A stretch of 64,000 nucleotides of DNA. Source: Vibrio fortis (GTDB lineage Bacteria; Pseudomonadota; Gammaproteobacteria; Enterobacterales; Vibrionaceae). Under the pieces are notes generated by a model that made no database searches, was not told the origin of the DNA, and saw only the letters and a list, made by a program, of their open reading frames with translations. Positions 18,237 to 25,589 of this stretch are shown here, one piece after another; positions within the stretch are counted from its first letter, which is position 1; each line of letters opens with the position of its first letter. The position numbers were made by a program, and so were the translations under genes. Where the stretch lies: the NCBI RefSeq assembly GCF_000695685.1, contig NZ_JFFR01000027.1, positions 702,985-766,984 of the forward strand, written 5' to 3'.

Positions 18237-19657
18237 GCACGGCCTCCAGAAGCAAACAATGACTCTTCTGTGCCAAGATCTGTTGAAAGCAATACTTCAC
18301 CACACACGTTATCGAACTGATACTGAGGCTGAACGAGTACATTACACACGTAACGATCGTTCTCCCCTTTCACCTGCTTCACTTCTACGCGGCTCTTACT
18401 AAGTGGAAATTTTGCGAGCGTTGCTTCATCAGCATTGAACAAATTACTGGTGTACTTTTGCAGCCAGTTGTTCAGATATAATTCACACTCTTCCGCGCTC
18501 TGGAAATTACCGATCATGCCACGGATTTGCACCTTCAAGAAATGAGCGATTCGGCAGATCATCAGAGTGGTTTGCACTTGGCCTGCAACAAGATCGGCAT
18601 CATCTCGGGCCTTATCCCAAATAGAGCGATTACCTCTGAAAAAATACTTATCGGTGGTGGTGCTATGACACAAAGGAATAAACCCTTGGTCTGCGTAGAA
18701 GTTACCCATCTCGGTATAGATGTTGAGTTCTGGCGTTGGAGTGAATGTAGCAGGTGTGCCCACACCATTTTGCGGCACATTCACTAAAGAGCCGATCAAC
18801 TTGTCTTGCCAGCGCGACTTCATAAAACCAAACCAATTGATGCGATTAAATTCTCGCATCGCAATCGAGGCAAACAGCATAGCTGCACTACCCCATAAGC
18901 CCTTTTGCATCTGTGCTGATTCAGAGAAAACAATGCGACGAGAAGATGAAAAAGAGTGCGCTTCACGCAAGCGAACACGTGGCATAGCAAGTGCGATGAA
19001 TCGGGCTTGGCTAATACTTCTTAATCGCTGCCAAGAGACAAAATCCGGTCCATCTAAGATTTTTTCTATTCGATTAGTATCAGACAGCCAATCAGGGCCA
19101 CTCTCTCCAAAAAAGTTATCTTCTGGAGACAATACAAAAGGACACAAACAGAGCTCGCCTAGACAGGCTAATAGCTCTAATGTGTAGAGGTCATCATAGT
19201 CGTCATCGACATCCATCGAGATAGCATGGTCGACGACTATCATGCCAAAAGGCTGACCGCCAGAAGTGTTTAACTCTCTGTTGGCGACCAAATTATATAA
19301 GCTGGTTCTCTTTAAAGAGACGGCGTTATTAAGCTCATGAGAAAGCTCTCCCCATGAGGTATCTAACAATTTAACTCGTATTTTTTGGTAGTTAACTGGA
19401 AGCATGACAAGGGTTTCTACGCCCTTCCATGTTGCCTCCAACTGACTAAAACTAGGATGATGAATGATGTGAGACAGCTGCTCAGAAATGCGACGGTCTA
19501 TCTCCGCAATGAGGCGAGTGACACCGGCGAATAACAAACCGGTGTCACTTAGCATCTCTGCATCAATATGGAACAGCAAAGAGAGCGCATCATGCAGATA
19601 CGCACTGTCCTCACTATTCAATTCGCAAAACTCCGTTTGCAGCTTCTCATCAAACAT
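18233..19657 (-). CDS. Second TssC-family (EvpB/VipB-like) protein
   Basis: The 474-residue protein is a divergent paralogue of the TssC encoded just upstream. It shares the family path from LIAEIDRRISEQLSHIIHHPSFSQLEATWKGVETLV through FGMIVVDHAIS, RFIALAMPRVRLR, FNRINWFGF and the C-terminal AHFLKVQIRGMIGNFQSAEECELYLNNWLQKY. The canonical TssC is the large sheath subunit. The divergent copy may be an accessory or baseplate-proximal sheath protein, which is inference. The gene lies 34 bp after tssC with only a weak Shine-Dalgarno, and it overlaps tssE by 4 bp. Confidence 0.88.
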   Translation of the reverse strand: MFDEKLQTEFCELNSEDSAYLHDALSLLFHIDAEMLSDTGLLFAGVTRLIAEIDRRISEQLSHIIHHPSFSQLEATWKGVETLVMLPVNYQKIRVKLLDTSWGELSHELNNAVSLKRTSLYNLVANRELNTSGGQPFGMIVVDHAISMDVDDDYDDLYTLELLACLGELCLCPFVLSPEDNFFGESGPDWLSDTNRIEKILDGPDFVSWQRLRSISQARFIALAMPRVRLREAHSFSSSRRIVFSESAQMQKGLWGSAAMLFASIAMREFNRINWFGFMKSRWQDKLIGSLVNVPQNGVGTPATFTPTPELNIYTEMGNFYADQGFIPLCHSTTTDKYFFRGNRSIWDKARDDADLVAGQVQTTLMICRIAHFLKVQIRGMIGNFQSAEECELYLNNWLQKYTSNLFNADEATLAKFPLSKSRVEVKQVKGENDRYVCNVLVQPQYQFDNVCGEVLLSTDLGTEESLFASGGRA

Positions 19658-19691
19658 CCATCAATCCATTCGTGCTTGCTGTTGTTCCAAA

Positions 19692-21170
19692 TTAACCTGG
19701 GATCTTCGTAACCATACGGACAGAAGTGGTTAATTCCTCCATTTGCAACCACGGTCTTAGGTGAGCGACAGCAGAGTACGCACCCGGTCTACCTGGCTGT
19801 TCCACAACCTGAATCTGAGATTCACATAGCGGTGTTTTAGAACGTTCAGAGTTACCAACAGCACCAGAGTTCGTGTATTGATCAATCCACGTTTGCAGTT
19901 GCTTCTGAATATCCGTTGCTTCTAGGTTCGAGCCCAACATATCGCGACCCATTACTTTGAGGTAATGTGCGATACGGCTACTTGCCATGATGTAAGGGAT
20001 ACGAGCAGAGATCGCTGCATTGCTGGTTGCATCAGGATCGGTGTAGACTTTTGGCTTCTGAGTCGTTTGGCTACCGATAAACACACCGTAGTTGGTGTTT
20101 TTGTAGTGAACCAAAGGCAAGAATCCAAGGTCGCTCAGCTCTTTTTCACGCTCATCCGTCAGGTTAACTTCGATCGGACATTGCTGCTGAATATCACCAG
20201 CATCAGACTTAAACGTCAGGTTAGGTAGGTTCTCAACCTTACCGCCATTGTCTAAGCCACGAACTGCCGTACACCAACCAAATTGCGTGTGAGCTTGGGT
20301 CATTTTCAAGCCAAACTCAAAAGCAGCGTTAGACCAAACTAACTCTGAGTTATTGCTTGGTTTAGGGTTACCCTCTGCGTCTGTTGCTAGCTCTTCATAA
20401 TTGAATGAGTTAGTTGCCAGACCTTTTTCGCCATATGGAAGACGAGCAAGCGTTTGAGGCATGGTTAGTACCACATAGCGAGCATCATCACTTTCACGGA
20501 AAGCGTTCCAAGAAGCGTACGCTGGAGAGTCAAAACCAGCTGCAACTGGCTTACCTTCATCGAAGGTTTCAAACGAATCAAACTCAAACATTTCAGGGTT
20601 AGCTGCTGCAACAAAAGGAGCATGGCTTGCTGCTGCTGTTTCACCCATGTATCTCAGTAGCGCTACATCTTCATCTTTATGACTGAAGCTGTAGTCACCG
20701 ATCAATGCACCATAAGGTTCACCACCAGCCGTGCCGAACTCTTTCTGATAAAGCGCATCGAATAGCGGGCTACGATCAACTGCAGGCGCATCTTCAAACT
20801 GCTCAATGAGTTCATCTTTAGTAAAATCGACCAGTTTAATCTTAAGCGACTGACCAGTTTCACTCTCTTTCACTAGTTTGTTCAATCCGCGCCAAGAGCC
20901 TTCTAGTCTCTGGAACTCATCGTTTTGCATCACTTGTGAAAGCTGCTTAGACATCTGCTTGTCGATCTGAGCAATCGCGTTTTCTATCGTTTTAGAAACG
21001 TTTTTATCCCAGGTAACAGTGCCGCTTAGAGCCTGCTCTGCCAGTACTGAGAACAGTTCTTTGGTTGTATCAGCCGGGGTTTGGTTAGTCGCTGCAATCG
21101 CTCTGTCTAATAGACTTGCCGAGACCGCTTCAGCTTGTTCACCCGCTTGGCTTTCTAGTTCAGAACTCAT
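19692..21170 (-). CDS. tssC: T6SS contractile sheath large subunit TssC (VipB)
   Basis: The 492-residue protein is a canonical TssC. Landmarks include IAQIDKQMSKQLSQVMQNDEFQRLEGSWRGL, FGTAGGEPYGALIGDYSF, the FAAANPEMF-like segment, RLPYG and the C-terminal RIAHYLKVMGRDMLGSNLE. With TssB it forms the sheath whose contraction drives the Hcp tube. Its ATG overlaps the tssB stop by one base and GGAG lies 7 nt upstream. Confidence 0.97.
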   Translation of the reverse strand: MSSELESQAGEQAEAVSASLLDRAIAATNQTPADTTKELFSVLAEQALSGTVTWDKNVSKTIENAIAQIDKQMSKQLSQVMQNDEFQRLEGSWRGLNKLVKESETGQSLKIKLVDFTKDELIEQFEDAPAVDRSPLFDALYQKEFGTAGGEPYGALIGDYSFSHKDEDVALLRYMGETAAASHAPFVAAANPEMFEFDSFETFDEGKPVAAGFDSPAYASWNAFRESDDARYVVLTMPQTLARLPYGEKGLATNSFNYEELATDAEGNPKPSNNSELVWSNAAFEFGLKMTQAHTQFGWCTAVRGLDNGGKVENLPNLTFKSDAGDIQQQCPIEVNLTDEREKELSDLGFLPLVHYKNTNYGVFIGSQTTQKPKVYTDPDATSNAAISARIPYIMASSRIAHYLKVMGRDMLGSNLEATDIQKQLQTWIDQYTNSGAVGNSERSKTPLCESQIQVVEQPGRPGAYSAVAHLRPWLQMEELTTSVRMVTKIPG

Positions 21171-21673
21171 TACTCATCTCCTTTGCTTTCTACGCCCAAC
21201 TCACTAGAAAGTGCGTTAATTTGATCTGCACTTTGTAGTACCTCTTTCAATAGCTTCTCTAGATCACGAGAACGATCCGCCTTTGAAAGGAGTGTCTTTA
21301 GCTGCTGACGTGTTTCAGCAAGTTTTTTCAATGGTTCAACTTGCTCGATGAGAGCATCTGGCTCGAAGTCTTTCATTGAAGAGAAAGATAAAGCGGCTTC
21401 AAATTGGCTATCGTCATCTTGTAGCGTGTTGTCTACTTTCAACTTTAGCTCTGGGCCTACACGTTTAAGCACAGTGTCGAAGTTATCTTTATCGATCTGG
21501 TAAAACGTTCTCTCTTCTAAATCTTCACGATCTTCTTTATGCGCAGAAAAATCCCCAATAACACCGACAACAAACGGCAGTTCTTTGTTCTCTACTGCAC
21601 CATTGGTTTCGACATCGTAAGTGATACTTACCCGGTTTTTGCTAACACGTTTGTGTTGTGAATTTAAAGCCAC
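21170..21673 (-). CDS. tssB: T6SS contractile sheath small subunit TssB (VipA)
   Basis: The 167-residue protein has typical TssB features: NRVSITYDVETNGAVENKELPFVVGVIGDFSAH near the start, RTFYQIDKDNFDTVLKRVGPELKLKVDN in the middle and a helical C-terminus. It pairs with TssC in the sheath. The start is GTG, with GGGAG 8 nt upstream. It lies 24 bp after hcp. Confidence 0.96.
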   Translation of the reverse strand: MALNSQHKRVSKNRVSITYDVETNGAVENKELPFVVGVIGDFSAHKEDREDLEERTFYQIDKDNFDTVLKRVGPELKLKVDNTLQDDDSQFEAALSFSSMKDFEPDALIEQVEPLKKLAETRQQLKTLLSKADRSRDLEKLLKEVLQSADQINALSSELGVESKGDE

Positions 21674-21697
21674 GTTACTTCTCCCTGTTAATCAAAA

Positions 21698-22222
21698 TTA
21701 AGCCGCCTTAGACTCAAGTTTGCCTGTGGTACAATCGAACTTAACAGTATCGCCTTTCTCGATCTTACCGCCGTCACCTTCTTGGTAGTAAACCTTAGTC
21801 AGCGTTGTGTATGTCAGTGAGAAATCTTCTACTGGTAGCTGTCCATCAGAGCCGTGAATGTTGTAGCTAGCAATACGAGTTTTCTCTAGAGTTAATACAA
21901 GGTATGGATCTGCACCTGCGCCATCACGAGATGGTTTAGTCAACAGAATTTCAACCGTTTTACCTTCTGCACCCGGTGCAAATAAGAATGTTGTTAGATG
22001 AGGAGATGCACCATCTGAAGTACGAGAGACATGGATTGCATCCAGTGAAACCATACCTTTGTCTGCGTTGTTTGCATTACCAACATCAACGGCTACGCCA
22101 CGGTTTGCGCCCCAGCTCATGTTATCGATAGCGAAGAAGCCTTTCTTGCCACCAATATCACCAATTGTTGCTGCACCTTTAATCGTGTTTAAACCATCAA
22201 TTCGCATGTAAATAGAAGCCAT
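21698..22222 (-). CDS. hcp: T6SS tube protein Hcp (TssD)
   Basis: The 174-residue protein starts MASIYMRIDGL and has the Hcp1-type beta-barrel sequence (SWGANRGVA, DAIHVSRTSDGASPHLTTFLF, EKTRIASYNIHGSDGQLPVEDFSLTYT). Hcp hexamers stack into the inner tube and are shed into the medium when the system fires. It has a good Shine-Dalgarno (AAGGGA). The 47-bp space before it and 24-bp space after it are among the larger gaps in the cluster, with no obvious terminator in either. Confidence 0.97.
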   Translation of the reverse strand: MASIYMRIDGLNTIKGAATIGDIGGKKGFFAIDNMSWGANRGVAVDVGNANNADKGMVSLDAIHVSRTSDGASPHLTTFLFAPGAEGKTVEILLTKPSRDGAGADPYLVLTLEKTRIASYNIHGSDGQLPVEDFSLTYTTLTKVYYQEGDGGKIEKGDTVKFDCTTGKLESKAA

Positions 22223-22269
22223 GATTATTCCCTTTTCTATGATTTGTCATTTTTGACTGTTAGTAACCG

Positions 22270-23604
22270 CTACCACTCAATATTGGAGAGCCCTGAATCA
22301 GAGCTTGGGGTAGAGGTTGATTCCTGCGCTTTCACTTCTTCCTGAACTGTCTCCGGCGGCATGACCACTTGAGGTTGTGGTACCGCTGTAGCTTTGAGTT
22401 CTGCTTTATGCTCAGCACTCTCAAGTCCAGCTAGATGTTCGATTCTTTGATGTACGGCGTTGTTATCGCCGACCAGTTCTTCGAGTAATTCTGGTAATGA
22501 CATTCCTCCCCAACGTATCGCTCGTTTAAGTAGTAAATAAATTGGACTGTGTGGTTCATTCTCTAAAAAGTAGTCGGCAATCACCTGCAGATCTGCCAAT
22601 GCTTGTTCACGAGTCGCTGCTGCACTGGCTGTTGCCATAGTCGCGATTGCAGGTGAGCTGAGAGCAGCAGGAGCGGCAGCAGAAACTGGAGATACAGCGG
22701 GCGTGATCGGCGACTCTGCGACAGCATCTGCAACAGCGGGATCAACTGTTGGTGTTACTTCCACGGGCTCTGGTTCAGCCGGCGTTTCGACTACAGGGTC
22801 AAGTGGCCAATGAGCGAACTGTTCCCCAACAAGGTATCGAAGTGCTGAAATTAATCGCTCAATAGACTCTTTGACAAAACGGAAACTCAAAGCCTGAGCA
22901 CCGACATCACCACACTTACTTGAAATCAATGTTTCAAGCTGAGTTAGCGCCTCTAAAGACTCACCCAGTGCCAAGATACGAGCTTCAACCTCACCTCTTT
23001 CACTCGCCAGAGCCGACACCGCTTCAGCTTTTAATGTCGCTAAAGTGCCGTCTTTTTCATTCTTGTAGAACCTGCCGTAATCGATATCACCCACTAGCGC
23101 TAACATTTGAAGCGGCATGTACAACAAACCACTCTCTGCGGTATCACCAATCAGCTGTAGCAAAGGTTTGATTCTGTGCTCTGCCACTTCAACCGCTTGT
23201 TGCTGTTCAGTGTCACCTTTACGTTTTTTCTCTGGTAATACAGGGTTTAGCGTGTCCCAGTACTTTTCGACCACGCTCTCCATAGTTTTCAGCGAGCTCG
23301 ACAAATTCTGGAACGGCTCTGGCCCAAACAACTGAGCAACGGTGAACCACGAGAAGATTTCAAGGTCTTTCGAATTCTCTTTCAGACATTGATAGCAGGT
23401 GTCCGACAACTTTTGCCAGTTCGCGAAATTCGCCTCCACTAGCTCTGCATCTTCTAGAGCATCGGGAATTTCCATTAGCTGACGAAATGACGACTGCGCC
23501 ATATTGAATTCGTTACGGTAGCCACGAAACAGCGAGCGATTATCTTTTAGATATTCACCACAAGGTGCTTCATCAGAGATCGGTGTCAGCAAATCTTCAA
23601 ACAT
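22270..23604 (-). CDS. tssA: T6SS assembly cap protein TssA
   Basis: The 444-residue protein carries the ImpA N-terminal domain (LLTPISDEAPCGEYLKDN, about 4-20, and the FAN-WQKLSDTCYQ region). The middle is Ala/Pro/Val-rich (about 270-330), and the C-terminal domain has EPHSPIYLLLKRAIRWGGMSLPELLEELV, as in TssA. TssA primes tube and sheath polymerisation and stays at the growing end. The Pro/Ala-rich linker resembles a flexible hinge. It lies 14 bp after the RelA/SpoT-like gene. Confidence 0.93.
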   Translation of the reverse strand: MFEDLLTPISDEAPCGEYLKDNRSLFRGYRNEFNMAQSSFRQLMEIPDALEDAELVEANFANWQKLSDTCYQCLKENSKDLEIFSWFTVAQLFGPEPFQNLSSSLKTMESVVEKYWDTLNPVLPEKKRKGDTEQQQAVEVAEHRIKPLLQLIGDTAESGLLYMPLQMLALVGDIDYGRFYKNEKDGTLATLKAEAVSALASERGEVEARILALGESLEALTQLETLISSKCGDVGAQALSFRFVKESIERLISALRYLVGEQFAHWPLDPVVETPAEPEPVEVTPTVDPAVADAVAESPITPAVSPVSAAAPAALSSPAIATMATASAAATREQALADLQVIADYFLENEPHSPIYLLLKRAIRWGGMSLPELLEELVGDNNAVHQRIEHLAGLESAEHKAELKATAVPQPQVVMPPETVQEEVKAQESTSTPSSDSGLSNIEW

Positions 23605-23618
23605 TCATTGATTCCTTA

Positions 23619-24671
23619 CTACTTCGCATGCCAATTGGCTGCTGTACCCGTTACACCTGGCTTATGCTGAGACTTTGTGAAATTCGCCCAGATAAAGCTC
23701 GCCAAAAACGAGATGGCCCAAGCTTGCGCGTTACTAGAGTCTTGATTAGCCGCTTTCTTGTAATCATAAGGGCCACATTGAATCACGAGTGGTTTCTTAC
23801 GATTCTTGTAGCTGTAGTGTTGAGCTGCCGGTAACGATTCACACTCCTTAGACGAAGGAAGTTTGAATTTCGCTGAGACCATCTTGGATAGGATGCTTGC
23901 TGCCAACAGTACGTCCTGATCTCCACATGCAATACTTCGACAGTGAGTAATAGCCGTTCTTAGCTTGTTCGCTACTTTTCCTGAAATATCAGCAGGAACA
24001 GTGATGACACAATCCGTGTCGTCCCAAACAAACTTCTGCTTGCCATCGATATAAGCAAGGCGTGACAGGTTATAGAAAGCATGACCATAGGTTTTACCCC
24101 AAGCCATCTGACTCACGTTTAATTGAAGTTCGACAATATGAGGGATCGTTTTCTTAGGCGTAGGTACGTTGTTGACCTTAGTTGAAAAGTCGATTTCTAC
24201 CTGTAAGAAAAACTTCACGTCTTTGTATTGGTCTAGAATCTCCTTTTCCCAGAGATCTTTTACAGCGTCTGATTGTTTGTCTTTAATCGCCTGATATTCA
24301 GGTGTTGTGTAGATGTAGTCTCGGAATGCGAACATCTGAGCGATAGTGCTAAAAACAATCGTTGCACGAGCGATGTCCTTTACCGCCAAAGGCTTTTTGA
24401 CACCCTGCGTTTTATCTGTCGTAGGGTCATCCCAATTAGTAATGCCACACTTAGCTGCGATACGCTCACGCGTTTTCAAAGGCCCACGGTTATAGGCAAT
24501 CGCCTTACCTGACTCATTATTTACTTTACGAGTAAGATTAAGCATAAAAGCATGCAGCTTGGGGTTAGCCAGCTTAGCTTGCTCGACAAGTTCTTCTATC
24601 TGTTCGCGCTTATGGTCATTGTCCCAAAACGTTGTTTGAGAAATAACTCCCTCAAGAGTATGCGTTGGCAT
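23619..24671 (-). CDS. RelA/SpoT-synthetase-like protein in the VgrG-PAAR island; candidate T6SS cargo
   Basis: The 350-residue protein has no signal peptide and shows three spaced motifs of RelA/SpoT (RSH) nucleotide pyrophosphokinases. GPLKTRERIAAK (63-74) keeps the K-x3-x-x3-K spacing of the ATP-binding G-loop. DIARATIVF (99-107) matches the D-[IL]-[AV]-G-[IV]-R-[IV] strand. VELQLNVSQM (180-189), followed by H197 and Y200, matches the E-[IV]-Q-I-R-T...M...H...Y catalytic segment. The usual G-Y-x-S-x-H guanine-stacking motif is not evident. RSH-fold toxins make (p)ppApp or pyrophosphorylate tRNA. Its place directly after PAAR suggests a secreted effector, but no obvious immunity gene is adjacent, so the role is inference. 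The ATG at 24671 has GGAGGG four bases upstream; a GTG at 24683 is less likely. Confidence 0.6.
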   Translation of the reverse strand: MPTHTLEGVISQTTFWDNDHKREQIEELVEQAKLANPKLHAFMLNLTRKVNNESGKAIAYNRGPLKTRERIAAKCGITNWDDPTTDKTQGVKKPLAVKDIARATIVFSTIAQMFAFRDYIYTTPEYQAIKDKQSDAVKDLWEKEILDQYKDVKFFLQVEIDFSTKVNNVPTPKKTIPHIVELQLNVSQMAWGKTYGHAFYNLSRLAYIDGKQKFVWDDTDCVITVPADISGKVANKLRTAITHCRSIACGDQDVLLAASILSKMVSAKFKLPSSKECESLPAAQHYSYKNRKKPLVIQCGPYDYKKAANQDSSNAQAWAISFLASFIWANFTKSQHKPGVTGTAANWHAK

Positions 24672-24711
24672 CGTTCCCTCCACTCACCATCTTCATAGTT
24701 AGTCCTTTCAA

Positions 24712-25011
24712 CTACCCACCTATTTGAACCGTCGGAGCACCAAAAACAATGCTGCCCCCGTGACTTGTTGTGTCGCCCATTCGTGCAGCCGGAGTGCTAT
24801 TAATTAGAACAGTCGCACTGCCTTTTACAATGCTGTCCGGTGGTCCTACACATACCAGCGAGTCACCCATTTTTGCCGCTGGTAATTTACATATCAGTAC
24901 AGTGACTGCGCCCGGTCCTACAATTGGCCCACCCACATGAGGAATTGGCGGTGTACCCGGTGTTTGCATCGGACAGGTGTGCATGTCAGTTAATCTTGCG
25001 GCAGACGGCAT
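24712..25011 (-). CDS. PAAR-repeat spike-tip protein
   Basis: The 99-residue protein begins MPSAARLTDMHTC and has the PAAR pattern of repeated short beta units (AARLTD, AAKMGDS, AARMGDTTSHGG) with conserved Cys and His suited to zinc binding. It caps the VgrG trimer and sharpens the spike. There is no C-terminal extension, so it is not a fused effector; cargo would have to bind non-covalently. The second of two adjacent ATGs (25011) has AAGGAGG at a spacing of six and overlaps the upstream stop by one base. Confidence 0.92.
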   Translation of the reverse strand: MPSAARLTDMHTCPMQTPGTPPIPHVGGPIVGPGAVTVLICKLPAAKMGDSLVCVGPPDSIVKGSATVLINSTPAARMGDTTSHGGSIVFGAPTVQIGG

Positions 25012-25589
25012 CATTGGCCTCCTTCACTAATCATCCCAGAGCCACCATTGGCAATGTCGATGGCACTGCTAAACACCTTCTTGTAATAAGCCTTATACCC
25101 AGACCATTCAGGTAAGGCGGCGGCTGTGTTTACAGCACCAGCCACAGCTTTTGCGTAAAGAAGATCGGCAGGCATCACGACAGGCAAATCTGCAGGTGCA
25201 ATGCTGCCTTGACCACTCCAAAATACGGATTGCCCTACCCATCTCGCTGAGCTTTCATTTGGCAGAGGCTCTAAGGTCTTTTCAATGTGTCTTCGCGCCG
25301 CTTCGTTGGGCTCTTTCACCCACTTGCCACTCTCATTAATGAGCTTCAGTTCTTGGTTAGTTAAATCAGCCTTTCTTAACAACGTCGCTTGTACCGACCA
25401 CCAAACCGCCTCTCGCATTGGCAACGCGTGTGCGAGGTAGTTGGTGAGGTCAATATTCAAACCAGCTTCTTGCAACTTAGCGATCGCCTCTGTTGGTAAC
25501 GTCTCTCCGTTTACCAATGCGCTTGCTTCTTCTGATAATTCAAAATGAGCAAGTATCTGAGCTGAATTCTTGTACGGGATCTTTTTCAT
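25011..25589 (-). CDS. T6SS-associated protein, DUF6931-like, between VgrG and PAAR
   Basis: The 192-residue protein has no signal peptide or transmembrane segment. Its Ala-rich helical sequence (YLAHALPMREAVWWSVQATLL, ARRHIEKTLEPLPNESSARWVGQSVFWSGQGSI) resembles the DUF6931 family found in T6SS loci; this assignment is from memory of the family and is moderate. It is translationally coupled to vgrG (TAATG) and to the PAAR gene, so it probably acts at the spike, for example as a loading adaptor or chaperone. An immunity role for the neighbouring candidate effector is another possibility. Confidence 0.65.
   Translation of the reverse strand: MKKIPYKNSAQILAHFELSEEASALVNGETLPTEAIAKLQEAGLNIDLTNYLAHALPMREAVWWSVQATLLRKADLTNQELKLINESGKWVKEPNEAARRHIEKTLEPLPNESSARWVGQSVFWSGQGSIAPADLPVVMPADLLYAKAVAGAVNTAAALPEWSGYKAYYKKVFSSAIDIANGGSGMISEGGQ

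Noticed and set aside
18720..19187. 155-codon frame opposite the TssC paralogue
   Set aside because: Lies wholly within a well-supported gene on the other strand and has no recognisable domain or ribosome site.
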